The position numbers and the translations under genes were made by a program. A DNA stretch of 64,000 nucleotides from Betaproteobacteria bacterium (GTDB lineage: Bacteria; Pseudomonadota; Gammaproteobacteria; Burkholderiales; SG8-39), in the NCBI GenBank assembly GCA_016195915.1, contig JACPYS010000055.1:62001-126000 (forward strand), written 5' to 3'. Positions 9,641-18,431 of the stretch are shown here, piece after piece (position 1 is the first letter of the stretch; the number at the start of each line of letters is the position of its first letter). A model generated the notes under the pieces. It had not been told where the DNA came from and searched no databases. It was given only the letters and a program-made list of their open reading frames with translations.

Positions 9641-10671
9641 AGATCACCATCGCCGAAGCGATCCAGCGCACCGTCGAGCACCGCGAACTGTTTCACGACG
9701 AGATGCTCGACATCATGCGCCAGATCATGCGCGGAGAATTGACGCCCGCGCAGATCGCGGGCTTCGTCATCGGCCTGCGGGTGAAAAAGGAAACCATCGG
9801 CGAGATCGCCGCGGCCGCGCAGGTGATGCGCGAATTCGCCACCAAGGTCGAGGTGAAGGGCGTGAAAGAACTGGTAGACATCGTCGGCACCGGGGGCGAC
9901 TCCGCGCATACCTTCAACGTCTCGACCGCCTCGATGTTCGTGTGCGCCGCGGCGGGCGCACATGTGGCAAAGCATGGCGGCCGCGCGGTGTCGAGCCAAT
10001 CGGGCAGCGCGGACGTGCTCGAGGCGCTCGGCGGCAATATTGCGCTCTCCCCCCAGCAGGTCGCGCAATCGATCGAAAAGCTGGGACTCGGTTTCATGTT
10101 CGCGCCGGCGCACCACAGCGCGATGAAGCACGCTGCGCCCGTGAGGAAGGACCTCGGCGTAAGGACGCTGTTCAACATCCTCGGCCCGCTCACCAACCCC
10201 GCGGGCGCGCGCAACCAGTTGCTGGGCGTGTTCCACCCGGACCTCGTCGGCATTCAGACGCGGGTGCTGCAGCGCCTGGGAAGCAAGCACGTGTTGACTG
10301 TACACGGCCTCGACGGGCTTGACGAGGTCTCGATCTCGGGCGAAACGCTGGTAGGCGAGTTGTTGAAGGACGAAGTGCGCGAGTACAGGATCCACCCGTC
10401 GCAATTCGGGCTCGAGCTCTACGACCGGCGCGCGATCCAGGTCAATACGGTGCAGGAATCAAAGGAAATGATCCTTGCGGTGCTGGAAAACCAGCCGGGT
10501 CCCGCGCTCAATATCGTGCTGCTCAACGCCGGCGCGGCAATTTACGTTTCCGGGCACGCGAAATCGATCCAGACCGGCGTCGAGCGCGCGCGCCGCGCGA
10601 TCGCGAGCGGCGAGGCGAAACAGAAGCTCGAAGACTACGTCGCGTTCAGCAACAAGTTCAGAAAAGCCTGA
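9637..10671 (+). CDS. trpD: Anthranilate phosphoribosyltransferase
   Basis: This 344-residue enzyme transfers phosphoribosyl from PRPP to anthranilate. The N-terminal helical domain contains [20 protein letters not shown]. The PRPP-binding glycine loop is [14 protein letters not shown], followed by [21 protein letters not shown] and [11 protein letters not shown]. Start and stop overlap with trpG by 4 nt, indicating coupled translation in the operon. Confidence 0.97.
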   Translation: MKITIAEAIQRTVEHRELFHDEMLDIMRQIMRGELTPAQIAGFVIGLRVKKETIGEIAAAAQVMREFATKVEVKGVKELVDIVGTGGDSAHTFNVSTASMFVCAAAGAHVAKHGGRAVSSQSGSADVLEALGGNIALSPQQVAQSIEKLGLGFMFAPAHHSAMKHAAPVRKDLGVRTLFNILGPLTNPAGARNQLLGVFHPDLVGIQTRVLQRLGSKHVLTVHGLDGLDEVSISGETLVGELLKDEVREYRIHPSQFGLELYDRRAIQVNTVQESKEMILAVLENQPGPALNIVLLNAGAAIYVSGHAKSIQTGVERARRAIASGEAKQKLEDYVAFSNKFRKA

Positions 10672-10672
10672 G

Positions 10673-11464
10673 GTGCCGGACATCCTCAACCGGATACTCG
10701 CGACGAAGCGTGCGGAAGTCGCGGCTGCGAGGGCCGCAGTGCCGCGCGAGGAGATCGAGCGCCGGGCAAACGCGTTGCCGCGGCCGCGCGATTTCGTCGC
10801 TGCGCTGAAGGCAAGGATCGCCGGCGGGAGGCCGGCAGTGATTGCCGAAATCAAGCGTGCGAGCCCCTCGAAGGGATTACTGCGCGAGCCTTTCGATCCC
10901 GCGGCGATCGCGAAAAGCTACCAGGCGGGCGGCGCGGCGTGTCTTTCGGTGCTCACCGACCGGCAGTATTTCCAGGGAGCGCCGGAGCACCTCGTCGCCG
11001 CGCGCGCCGCGTGCAGCCTGCCCGTGCTGCGCAAGGATTTCATCGTCGATTCGTATCAACTCTACGAGGCGCGCGCTATGGGCGCCGATTGCATCCTGCT
11101 GATCGTCGCGGCGTTGGGCGAGGCCGAGTTGCGCGAATGCGAGTCGATCGCCGGAGCGCTGGGCATGGCCGTGCTGGTCGAAGTGCACGACCGCGAAGAA
11201 CTGGAGGCCGCGCTGCGGCTCTCCACGCCGCTGATCGGCATCAACAACCGCAATCTGCGCACGTTCGAAACGCGGCTCGAAACGACGCTGGACCTGCTTC
11301 CGCACGTGCCGGCCGGGCGCATTGCCGTCACCGAGAGCGGGATTCTCGCGCCGCCGGATGTCGGTCGCATGCGCAGGGCGGGCGTCGCGGCATTTCTCGT
11401 CGGCGAGGCTTTCATGCGGGCTGCCGAGCCCGGCGTGGAACTCGCGCGGCTGTTTGGAGGGTAA
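10673..11464 (+). CDS. trpC: Indole-3-glycerol-phosphate synthase
   Basis: This 263-residue TIM-barrel enzyme closes the indole ring. Key segments are [15 protein letters not shown], the catalytic Lys in [54 protein letters not shown] and VTESGI. GTG 10673 begins 1 nt after the trpD stop and gives the standard N-terminus. It is the last gene of the local trp cluster; trpF, trpB and trpA are not in the window. Confidence 0.96.
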   Translation: MPDILNRILATKRAEVAAARAAVPREEIERRANALPRPRDFVAALKARIAGGRPAVIAEIKRASPSKGLLREPFDPAAIAKSYQAGGAACLSVLTDRQYFQGAPEHLVAARAACSLPVLRKDFIVDSYQLYEARAMGADCILLIVAALGEAELRECESIAGALGMAVLVEVHDREELEAALRLSTPLIGINNRNLRTFETRLETTLDLLPHVPAGRIAVTESGILAPPDVGRMRRAGVAAFLVGEAFMRAAEPGVELARLFGG

Positions 11465-11628
11465 TCAGGCGCTACTTGGTAGAGCGTTCAGCGCGATCTT
11501 TGGTTGCGTCCATCACGACATCGGAGTGCGGTGAGCTGTCGATTGGGAGTGATCGTTGACGGAGACGCGCGCAGCGCGGGCCGGGGTAGAATTGCCCGCG
11601 TGGGGTACCTCACGGAGGTGATTCGAAT

Positions 11629-11874
11629 ATGCGTTACGCAATCGTGATCGAAGCCGTCGAAGAACCGGGCTTTCCGCCAGGATATTTTTATGCGCATGTG
11701 CCGGCGCTTGACCTTACGACGCATGGCGTGGGCATTGAAGGCGCCAAGGATGCCGCACGGGACCTGATCGCTCTCTGGGTGGAGGAAAAGCGCGCGCATG
11801 GCGAACACGTGCCGCGCGAGGCCGATTCGTACTTCGCCCACGTTGAAATCGACGATGCCTTGCTCGGCGCGTGA
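11629..11874 (+). CDS. HicB-like antitoxin-type protein, orphan
   Basis: This 81-residue protein resembles the HicB partial RNase-H fold: a short beta strand (MRYAIVIEAVEE), an aromatic turn (GYFYAHVPALDLTTHG), then GIEGAKDAARDLIALWVEEKRAHGE. It is preceded by a strong GGAGGTGA ribosome-binding site. No HicA partner was found on either side: the downstream frame on this strand lacks the GSHHxF motif, and the next genes are an oppositely oriented MazEF-like pair. It may be a solitary regulator or the remnant of a lost pair. Confidence 0.65.
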   Translation: MRYAIVIEAVEEPGFPPGYFYAHVPALDLTTHGVGIEGAKDAARDLIALWVEEKRAHGEHVPREADSYFAHVEIDDALLGA

Positions 11875-12005
11875 AGTTCTCGCTGAGAATCGAGCGGCAC
11901 GGGGTGAGTGAGTTGTGGTCGGTGGAACGTGACTTCGGGCGCTTTGCGCATCTGAGCGCGGTCGACCCGCTTGTCGCCTCACCCGTTGGGGCGCTCCCCG
12001 TATAT

Positions 12006-12332
12006 CTACGCCAGCCCGATCCAGACTGCGAGCGCACGATTGACGCGCAGCATCGCTTCATCCTCGATACTGCCGAACGGCTTGCCGATCCTGTCGCGTC
12101 TGACCGAAGCGGGTTTGTCTACCATGACTTGCGAGACTTTTCTCAAGCCGTTTGCCTCCGAGGGCTCCACCGTGACGCGAAAGAGCGGCGCGCTGCGGAT
12201 CTCGCCGGTAACGGGAAGCAGCGTAACCGTTGCGTGCGTTTCGTTGAACAGGTCGGATTGAATGACCAGCGCCGGGCGCGGTTTGCCGAGGTCGCCCTGC
12301 AGCGCGACCGTTACCAGCTCTCCGCGCCTCAT
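12006..12332 (-). CDS. PemK/MazF-family endoribonuclease toxin
   Basis: This protein of about 108 residues shows the family opening [20 protein letters not shown], with the GDxGKPRP segment near the active site. The C-terminal half, [20 protein letters not shown], is typical of MazF-like mRNA interferases paired with DUF3018 antitoxins. The start overlaps the upstream antitoxin stop (ATGA at 12329-12332); an ATG 6 nt earlier is also possible. It should cleave mRNA when its partner is degraded. Confidence 0.85.
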   Translation of the reverse strand: MRRGELVTVALQGDLGKPRPALVIQSDLFNETHATVTLLPVTGEIRSAPLFRVTVEPSEANGLRKVSQVMVDKPASVRRDRIGKPFGSIEDEAMLRVNRALAVWIGLA

Positions 12333-12553
12333 TTCCATCCCTCGATCTGCTGCGCCGCGGTTTCGAGAAAAGTCTCGATATTTCCCTCGGCGACGCGTGC
12401 AACCAGCAGCGACTGGCGCCTGCATTCGGCGGCGAACTTTGGCGATCGGGTGTCGGGCACCCATAGCTGAATCGGCCTGAGTCCCCGTGCGCGCATTCTA
12501 ACGCGGTAGCGGCCGACCGTTTCCCGGGCCGTATGGTTTTTCGGCGGCATCAC
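12329..12553 (-). CDS. MazE-like antitoxin, DUF3018 type
   Basis: This 74-residue protein has the basic N-terminal segment [20 protein letters not shown] characteristic of DUF3018 antitoxins. An acidic toxin-binding tail ([20 protein letters not shown]) follows. It overlaps the toxin start by 4 nt, the standard antitoxin-first layout with coupled translation. Autoregulation of its own promoter is expected by analogy; no operator is resolved. Confidence 0.82.
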   Translation of the reverse strand: MMPPKNHTARETVGRYRVRMRARGLRPIQLWVPDTRSPKFAAECRRQSLLVARVAEGNIETFLETAAQQIEGWK

Positions 12554-12897
12554 GGAATCCCTTGAAGAGCAGTGATAGACATATTACATGTAATCGCGCA
12601 TGACGGTCCTCTGAGTAGCCGCGAGATCAGCGCGCTCGGCGTGGCGTGCGACCGGCATCCTCACTTCGTCTTAAAGTGGCCGATTCCAGTATTCTCGTAA
12701 CATGCTGATTATGAATGGCATAAATATTGCATGTTGCATAAAAACAACGCCTTCTCGAATCCAGCTGCCAAATCCTTGCCTTTTTTTGCGGTCAGACCGT
12801 GATATTTGACACAATCCTTCCAACCGCTTTCTAAAAGAGGTGGTTGGAGTGGTGGTACTCCACCGCTGGCGCTTAAACAACTAACTGGAGATTAGGG
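12554..12897. other. Intergenic region between the MazEF-like pair and the porin
   Basis: This 344-bp stretch is more AT-rich than its surroundings and holds divergent promoter regions. No coding frame or RNA gene was recognised. It contains the candidate porin promoter (12806-12835) and a leader hairpin (12845-12862). Confidence 0.7.
12806..12835 (+). promoter_or_regulatory. Candidate sigma70 promoter of the porin gene
   Basis: A perfect -35 TTGACA (12806-12811) is separated by 18 bp from TCTAAA (12830-12835). Transcription would start near 12842, leaving a leader of about 55 nt with a 6-bp TGGAGT/ACTCCA hairpin at 12845-12862. Confidence 0.55.
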
Positions 12898-14226
12898 ATG
12901 CAAAAGAAACTTCTAGCAGTTGCAGTAGCCGGGGTGCTGGCGGCCCCCGCCGTCGCACTCGCGCAGTCGTCGGTGACGGTGTCCGGCGTGATGAACGTCT
13001 GGCTGGAGACCATCAAGGCACCGGGTTCGACGGTCGGCGGCGTTGCTGGCGGCGATATCGTGAGCCGGTCGCGCATGACTGATGCTTCGGGATCCAACGT
13101 TCGCTTTGCCGTAGTCGAAGACCTCGGCGGCGGATTGAGCGCGATTGCGCAGGTCGAGTCGGCGGTCATCTGCGGCACGGATACGCGCAGCAACTCGATC
13201 ACCGCCGGCGGCGCCGGTACTGGTGTTACCAACGTTCCGCAGGCGTCGTGCGGCTGGGGTACGCGGGAATCCTTCGTGGGCCTCAACAGCAAGTCGGTCG
13301 GCGCTATCCGCATGGGTGTGCTGAACATCCACTACACGGAAGCACTGGGCACTGAGGATTACACGACCCACACGAGCACGAACCACGGTCTCTGGTCGCT
13401 CTATCACAACATGGGCGCCGGCGCGAACCTGCCGAACGCCGGTGGCCGTTATGCCAACGTCGTTCGCTACACCTCGCCGACATGGGGCGGTTTCGACTTC
13501 GTCACGAACTGGTCCCGTCCGACGGACGGTGCGCCTGGCAACCCACCGACGGCAGCTGGCGTCGGTTCGGTGGTTCCGACTGGCGCGCAGAACTTGAAGG
13601 ACCGTATCTGGCAGGTCGGCCTGCGTTACAACCAGGGCCCGATCAACGCCGGCTATTCGTACTTCAACGATAAAGACATCACGATGATTGGCGCGTTCGG
13701 AAGCCAGATCGGCACCCATATCGCTGGTGTCTTCACCGGCCTCGGTACTGCCGGCGCTGCGCTGCAGATCCGCAGCGACCGCCTGTACGGCTCGTACAAC
13801 TTCCCGATGGGCTTCAAAGTCGGCCTGATCTGGGACCGCATGAGAGTCAGCGTGGGCACCACCGGTGCCGCGGCGACTCAAGGCGATGCGCGCCGCACGA
13901 TGTGGGGTATCCCGATGACGTATCGGACCGGCGCCCACGAGCTGGCGATGAACTACGGCAAGGCCCGGAACATCACCGGTTCCAACGGTGCGGGTCAGTC
14001 GGTCGGCGGCACGGGTACCGGCGCGACGATGTGGTCGCTGGGTTACTCGTACTGGCTGTCCAAGCGCTCGAGCGCCTACCTGGGCTATCAGCGCATTACC
14101 AACGGCAACAACGGCACGAGTGCAGCCGGCCAAGGCGCGAACTACAGCTTCTTCGCCAACGGCGCGGGCAACACCAACGGATCGGATCCGCGTGCCTGGC
14201 TCGCCGGGATGTACCACTCGTTCTAG
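12898..14226 (+). CDS. Outer-membrane general porin (Gram-negative porin, Burkholderiales type)
   Basis: This 442-residue protein has a classic signal peptide (MQKKLLAVAVAGVLAAPAVA, cut after ALAQ). The mature protein starts SSVTVSGVMNVW and contains alternating beta-strand segments rich in Gly, Tyr and Asn (QVGLRYNQGPINAGYSYF, LGYSYWLSKRSSAYLGYQRI). It ends in Phe (WLAGMYHSF), the C-terminal signal for BAM-mediated insertion. It is larger than many 350-400-residue homologues, with long Gly/Thr/Ala loops. It is monocistronic, flanked by its own promoter and a strong terminator. Confidence 0.93.
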   Translation: MQKKLLAVAVAGVLAAPAVALAQSSVTVSGVMNVWLETIKAPGSTVGGVAGGDIVSRSRMTDASGSNVRFAVVEDLGGGLSAIAQVESAVICGTDTRSNSITAGGAGTGVTNVPQASCGWGTRESFVGLNSKSVGAIRMGVLNIHYTEALGTEDYTTHTSTNHGLWSLYHNMGAGANLPNAGGRYANVVRYTSPTWGGFDFVTNWSRPTDGAPGNPPTAAGVGSVVPTGAQNLKDRIWQVGLRYNQGPINAGYSYFNDKDITMIGAFGSQIGTHIAGVFTGLGTAGAALQIRSDRLYGSYNFPMGFKVGLIWDRMRVSVGTTGAAATQGDARRTMWGIPMTYRTGAHELAMNYGKARNITGSNGAGQSVGGTGTGATMWSLGYSYWLSKRSSAYLGYQRITNGNNGTSAAGQGANYSFFANGAGNTNGSDPRAWLAGMYHSF

Positions 14227-14274
14227 AGCCGCATCCGAAGCTTGGCCGGAGCGATCCGGCCAAACGGCCAAGTC

Positions 14275-14304
14275 AAACGGGCGTCGAGAGACGCCCGTTT
14301 TTTT
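14275..14304 (+). terminator. Rho-independent terminator of the porin gene
   Basis: An 11-bp stem AAACGGGCGTC/GACGCCCGTTT with a GAGA tetraloop is followed by a run of T, about 50 bp after the porin stop. Confidence 0.92.
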
Positions 14305-14343
14305 GGCTGTTGCTATTTATCGTCACGGTGTCACAATAATAAA

Positions 14344-14847
14344 ATGGAAGTAGTTGCGAAAAGGAAGCGTGGCCGTCCCCCGACGGGACGAGCGATGCCG
14401 GCAGCAGAGCGTGCGCGCCGGTACCGTGTGCGCCTGCGCGCGAAGGGTGCACGGATCAGAACGCGGGCGGAGCCCGATCCCTTGCTCGCGCGTGTGCAGT
14501 TCGGGCGCGAGACATTTCTTACCCCAGGCGAACAGGATGTCCTCAGGCGTTTCTGCGCGCGTTTCCGCGAACTGCCCTGTCTGCCGCAGCGTGTTTCGGT
14601 ATTCGGCAGCCGCGCGAAGGGGGACTCGCACGCGCATTCGGACCTGGACGTTGCCGTGCTGATGGACGGATCGCACAACCCCGCGATGGACACCGCGCTT
14701 TCGGCAATAGCGCTGGGTGCGCAGAAGAACTATTGGCTCGGCGAATACGGCATTTCGCTGCGGCCGGTGGCGATTTACGCCGGAGAGGCGGTGGCCTTTC
14801 TCGATGCCATCGGCAACGATGAGGAGGTGGTGTGGACAAGACCGTGA
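14344..14847 (+). CDS. MNT-domain nucleotidyltransferase antitoxin with AT-hook-like N-terminus
   Basis: This 167-residue protein carries the minimal nucleotidyltransferase motif GS-x10-DxD (GSRAKGDSHAHSDLD) around residues 97-111. The basic N-terminal region contains RGRPP, an AT-hook-like core, followed by RRYRVRLRAKG. The HEPN gene downstream overlaps it by 16 bp, so this is an MNT/HEPN toxin-antitoxin pair. MNT partners of HEPN toxins neutralise them by nucleotidyl transfer in the characterised MntA/HepT case; that activity is inferred here. ATG 14344 was chosen because upstream frame sequence lies in the porin terminator. Confidence 0.8.
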   Translation: MEVVAKRKRGRPPTGRAMPAAERARRYRVRLRAKGARIRTRAEPDPLLARVQFGRETFLTPGEQDVLRRFCARFRELPCLPQRVSVFGSRAKGDSHAHSDLDVAVLMDGSHNPAMDTALSAIALGAQKNYWLGEYGISLRPVAIYAGEAVAFLDAIGNDEEVVWTRP

Positions 14848-15302
14848 TGGTCGAGACCGTCGCCGACGAGATTCGCGCTGCGGGCGGCTGCATGATCGCG
14901 GCGATGAACAACCTTGCCGGTTCCTACGGCAAGGCTTACGGCCGATGCGTGAGCGACCTGTATTACGCGTGCTACCACTTGGGGCGCGCGCTTCTCGCCT
15001 CCAGGGGAATTGCCGCCAACAGCCACGAGGCCGTGCAAAGGTTACTCGCGCTGCACTTCGTCAAGCCTGCGGCACTACCGCAGGACACCATCGCAAAGCT
15101 CAACGAACTGATGGACAAGCGCCATGTCGCGGATTACAAGTCCTACATCGCCATCGGTGTTGACGACATCGCCGCATTCCGACCCTGGATTGCCGGGTTC
15201 GTGCGAAACGTCCTCAAGCTCCTGGGCAAAGCAGCACCGGTGGCCGACGGGAAATTGCTGCAAAAGGCCGCGGACGATCTCGAGCGATTGCGGCTTGAGT
15301 AG
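14832..15302 (+). CDS. HEPN-domain protein, putative toxin of the MNT/HEPN pair
   Basis: This 156-residue all-helical protein resembles the UPF0332-type HEPN group. The central segment DLYYACYHLGRALLASRGI is followed by a conserved SHEAVQRL segment. The C-terminal KRHVADYKSYIAIG matches the usual R-x-x-ADY region. HEPN proteins in such pairs are RNases or otherwise toxic; no activity is demonstrable from sequence. GTG 14832 overlaps the MNT gene by 16 nt. Confidence 0.75.
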   Translation: MDKTVMVETVADEIRAAGGCMIAAMNNLAGSYGKAYGRCVSDLYYACYHLGRALLASRGIAANSHEAVQRLLALHFVKPAALPQDTIAKLNELMDKRHVADYKSYIAIGVDDIAAFRPWIAGFVRNVLKLLGKAAPVADGKLLQKAADDLERLRLE

Positions 15303-15451
15303 CCGTCACCTTTGCCAAATTGCACAGCTGCGATCGCGGGGGCTCGTCGTGAGAGGCGGCCCCAAAGGGCTCGGGGCTGACGACGGATGTATGCTTGGCC
15401 AAATAGGAAGAGAGAAACAAACGTGACATATTTGCTGGACAAGCTGTCAGT

Positions 15452-15916
15452 GTGCACCCGATGACCTCAAGGGAGAACTCTTTGTCCGACGCGAGTACCC
15501 GGGACGCGGAACTCGAGTTGCAGCTGACGCGCGCACTTGCGCCGCGCGGCGAGGTCTTGGAAGCTTATCTCTTCGGCTCACGCGGGACCGGAACGGCGCA
15601 GCGTCATAGTGACATCGACGTCGCGGTGTATGTCGACGCGCGGCAGGCAGTTGGTGGCGGGTACGGCTACGCCGCCGAACTGACGACCCACCTGATGTCG
15701 GCGCTCGGCCGCAACGAAATCGACGTGGTCGTCCTTAACCGGGCGCCGCCTGTGCTCTACGATCGGGTACTGCGCGATGGCCGGCGCATCCTGGCACGGG
15801 ATCTGCGCGCCACGACAACGCGTGAAGGCTACGCTCTGTCGCGCTACTGTGACTATCTGCCCCAGCTCGCTAAGATCGAAGCAGCGCGCCGCGCAGGCGA
15901 TCCCCGCGCCCGATGA
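15452..15916 (+). CDS. MntA-like nucleotidyltransferase antitoxin
   Basis: This 154-residue protein has GS-x10-DxD (GSRGTGTAQRHSDID) near residue 47 and a third carboxylate region RNEIDVVVLN, the MntA pattern. In type VII HepT/MntA systems the MntA enzyme AMPylates HepT. ATG 15452 or the in-frame ATG at 15461 could be used. It overlaps the following hepT-like gene (start 15913) by 4 nt. The partner is frameshifted, so this antitoxin may now be unpaired. Confidence 0.82.
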   Translation: MHPMTSRENSLSDASTRDAELELQLTRALAPRGEVLEAYLFGSRGTGTAQRHSDIDVAVYVDARQAVGGGYGYAAELTTHLMSALGRNEIDVVVLNRAPPVLYDRVLRDGRRILARDLRATTTREGYALSRYCDYLPQLAKIEAARRAGDPRAR

Positions 15917-16349
15917 CACGCGGCCGCCCCGATCCGGAAGTCATTCGGCGGCACCTCGCCGCTTTGCGCGAGGCATTGTCCAATTTGCGCCGGCACGCCG
16001 GCACGCCGGGCGCAGCGTCCCGGAATTGCGAGCGAATTCGGACCTGCGATGGACTGTCGAACGCGGGCTTCAGCTCTGTGCGCAGAACGCGCTGGACATT
16101 GCGACGCACCTCGCCGCAGCCTCCGGACTCGACTCGCCGGACTATGCAACGGCGGTCGACCGACTCGCCGAAATTGCGGTACTCTCCCCTGAGTTCGCGT
16201 CGCGTCTGCGGCCAATCGCAGGATTCAGGAATGTCTTGGCGCACGGCTATCTGCAGGTAGATTTGGGCGTGCTCGAACGCGTCCTGCGCGAGAAGCTGAC
16301 TGACCTGGACGATTTCGCGGCGCAGGTCGAAGCGTACCTGGTACGCTGA
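15913..16349 (+). pseudogene. HepT-like HEPN toxin gene, frameshifted by 8-bp tandem duplication
   Basis: The first 28 codons (MTRGRPDPEVIRRHLAALRE and on) and the rest of the gene (ERGLQLCAQNALDIATHLAA, then FRNVLAHGY) lie in different frames. The join falls on cggcacgc repeated exactly twice (15991-16006). Deleting one copy gives a continuous 142-residue DUF86/HepT protein that includes LRRHAGRSVPELRANSDLRW. The RX4HXY active-site motif of HepT RNases is intact as RNVLAHGY. The current frame runs on out of register to a stop near 16260. It could be loss of function, a phase-variable switch, or a sequencing artefact. Confidence 0.85.
15991..16006 (+). repeat. Exact 8-bp tandem duplication inside the hepT-like gene
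   Basis: The unit cggcacgc occurs twice head to tail and is followed by cggg. Eight extra bases shift the frame by +2; removing one unit restores a full HepT frame. Confidence 0.95.
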
Positions 16350-16380
16350 ACTGAAAATGAAAAGGGTGCACCGAGCCAAA

Positions 16381-17022
16381 ATGAACGAACAACGGACTTG
16401 CAGCACAGACCGCCTGATTTCGGAGTTGGATCGTGTGTTGCGTACGGTGATGGGAGTGACGCGCGGCAGCCGGCCGCGCCCCGACGAAGCAGTCACGGGA
16501 GGAGAGCTTGGCGACGCCGAACGCGAGCACGCGGCCGCACTGATGCGCGTCAACCATGTCGGTGAAGTGTGCGCCCAGGCGCTCTATCAGGGACAGGCGC
16601 TTACGGCGCGAAATCCGGCGACGCGAGAATCCTTGAAACAGGCGGCGGGCGAAGAGGAAGACCACCTTGCGTGGTGTGCCGGGCGGATCGAGGAATTGGG
16701 CGGCCGAACCAGCCTTCTCAATCCGCTTTGGTACGGCGGTGCTCTCGCGATGGGGATCGCGGCGGGTGCGATGGGCGACCGCTGGAATCTCGCGTTTCTC
16801 GCCGAGACCGAGCATCAGGTCGAAGAACATCTCTCGACCCATCTCCAGCGGCTCGCGCCGCAGGACGCGCGTACGCGCCGCATCGTCGAGCAAATGCGTT
16901 TCGAAGAGAGCGCCCATCGAGATACTGCACTTGCGCTGGGCGCGGCGGAACTGCCCTTTCCCGCGAAGCTGGCAATGCGCCTCGCCGCTGGCGTGATGAC
17001 GCGCGTCGCGCACTACCTCTAA
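16381..17022 (+). CDS. coq7: 2-polyprenyl-3-methyl-6-methoxy-1,4-benzoquinol hydroxylase (Coq7)
   Basis: This 213-residue di-iron monooxygenase performs a late hydroxylation in ubiquinone synthesis. The core [16 protein letters not shown] is followed by metal ligands in [27 protein letters not shown] and [10 protein letters not shown]. Two Ala/Gly/Met-rich hydrophobic segments suit membrane association. An in-frame ATG at 16357 adds eight residues; 16381 better matches family length and follows AAAGGG. Together with the UbiH-like gene it indicates aerobic ubiquinone synthesis. Confidence 0.93.
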   Translation: MNEQRTCSTDRLISELDRVLRTVMGVTRGSRPRPDEAVTGGELGDAEREHAAALMRVNHVGEVCAQALYQGQALTARNPATRESLKQAAGEEEDHLAWCAGRIEELGGRTSLLNPLWYGGALAMGIAAGAMGDRWNLAFLAETEHQVEEHLSTHLQRLAPQDARTRRIVEQMRFEESAHRDTALALGAAELPFPAKLAMRLAAGVMTRVAHYL

Positions 17023-17040
17023 AGAACGCTCGACCCGGAA

Positions 17041-18360
17041 TTACGCTGTCGCGAGAACATAGCTCTGCACGGGCAGCTGAAATCCCTTGAGGAGCAACGG
17101 CTCGCCCAGCCGCAATGCGCGGCGAAGCGCACCGGTATCGATCAGTTCGGTGGTGCGCGTGTCCACCAGCACTTCGCCATGCGCTGCCTCCGAACACAGG
17201 CGTGAGGCGAGGTTCACCGCGGGCCCCACCGCCGTGTACTCCAGGCGCGAAGCCGCGCCGATTACGCCCACCGTGACAAAGCCGCTCGCGACACCCACGC
17301 CGACACCCAGCTGCATTTCGGCGTCGGACCAGCGCGCCGTCAGGGCCATGCCGCGCGCGCGGATCTGGGTTGCGAGTTCCAGCGCGCGCAAGGCATGGTC
17401 CGCGAAGGAAATCGGCGCCCCCACGAGAATCAGGACGCCGTCGCCCGCCTGGTCCTTGATGGTGCCTCCGCAGTCCGCCGCTGCGGCGCCTACTGCGTCG
17501 TAGTATTCGCGCAGGATCTGGATCACGCGCTGCGAGGAGGTCGCGGCGGAAAAAGCGGTGAAGCCGCGCAGATCGCAGCACACTACCGAGATCTCGAGGG
17601 TCTTTTCGTCGGTTGCGCTCTTCAGGCCCTTTTCGCTGACCAGTTCGGCCACCTGTGGAGAGAGAAAGCGCGACATGAACTGCGCGCGGCGGCCCTGCGT
17701 GACGTGATACTGCACCGCGCCGACGAGGAATATCAGCAGGCCGATCGCGGTGGTCAGCGGCGCGATGTGGACCGGCAAGATCATGCCCGAGGCCATGAAG
17801 GGCGCAGCGATTGCGAACGCCTTCAGCCGCACGGCCTCGGCACGGTCGGGCCGGCGGTTGAGCGTGAACAGGCCGGCCGCGATCCCGAGCGCGAGCGAGA
17901 TGCCGAGCGGCGCGGCGAACAGCCAGAACGCCGGGTGGAGAGGTTCGTCGGGGCCGAGGCGCAGGTTGATGAAATGCTCGCTTCGCAGCTCCGGATAAGC
18001 GAGCGAGGCGCCGCCATAGAACACCGCCAACCCCTGCGCAACGCGCAATCCGTAGTCCGCACCCCGCGTATTGAGGTTGCGCGCGGGAACCGTGCGCCGG
18101 ACGCGCAACACCCACTGGTAGGCAAACACGAAGGCGAGCATTTCCGGCAGCGCGAATACCCCGCTCCACGCCTGTACGCCCCAGGCCAGGTGTACCGGCA
18201 GAGATACCAGAACGCCGGTACCGATGGAAAAGCCGATGCTCCACAGGAACCAGGCCAGCGCGCGGCTGGTGGGCGAGTGGCGGTCGGCCAGAATGAACGA
18301 CAGCGCCATCCCCAGCGCGAGCAGCGATACGATCACCTGGGGCGTCGTGTCTGGAATCAC
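17041..18360 (-). CDS. Membrane class III adenylate/guanylate cyclase
   Basis: This 439-residue protein has seven predicted N-terminal TM segments (roughly residues 8-235). A class III cyclase domain follows, with SVVCCDLRGFTAFS (first metal Asp), AGDGVLILVG (second metal Asp) and SRLEYTAVGPAVNLASRLC. Lys in TIKDQAGDG fits adenine selection, suggesting cAMP. A C-terminal GEPLLLKGF segment is typical of bacterial cyclases. It is transcribed divergently from the QueC-like gene. A cyclic-nucleotide-binding protein is encoded about 17 kb away. Confidence 0.9.
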   Translation of the reverse strand: MIPDTTPQVIVSLLALGMALSFILADRHSPTSRALAWFLWSIGFSIGTGVLVSLPVHLAWGVQAWSGVFALPEMLAFVFAYQWVLRVRRTVPARNLNTRGADYGLRVAQGLAVFYGGASLAYPELRSEHFINLRLGPDEPLHPAFWLFAAPLGISLALGIAAGLFTLNRRPDRAEAVRLKAFAIAAPFMASGMILPVHIAPLTTAIGLLIFLVGAVQYHVTQGRRAQFMSRFLSPQVAELVSEKGLKSATDEKTLEISVVCCDLRGFTAFSAATSSQRVIQILREYYDAVGAAAADCGGTIKDQAGDGVLILVGAPISFADHALRALELATQIRARGMALTARWSDAEMQLGVGVGVASGFVTVGVIGAASRLEYTAVGPAVNLASRLCSEAAHGEVLVDTRTTELIDTGALRRALRLGEPLLLKGFQLPVQSYVLATA

Positions 18361-18377
18361 GCGCGAATCTTACAGGG

Positions 18378-18383
18378 TACAAT
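18378..18383 (+). promoter_or_regulatory. Candidate -10 element of the QueC-like/glycosyltransferase cluster
   Basis: TACAAT in the divergent region after the cyclase start. No convincing -35 is seen. A start near 18390 would leave a leader of about 75 nt that contains the 12-codon frame at 18432. Confidence 0.35.
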
Positions 18384-18431
18384 CTCGCACAAAAAGCGCA
18401 GCTCAAAAAAGGCGAAACCAGGAACGTTCCA

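Noticed and set aside
11871..12470. A 199-codon frame after the HicB-like gene as a possible HicA toxin
   Set aside because: It lacks the HicA GSHHxF motif and length, and most of it is antisense to the MazEF-like pair.
12913..14271. A 452-codon minus-strand frame opposite the porin
   Set aside because: The plus strand has a signal peptide, beta-strand pattern, terminal Phe and flanking promoter/terminator; the minus frame shows only shadow composition.
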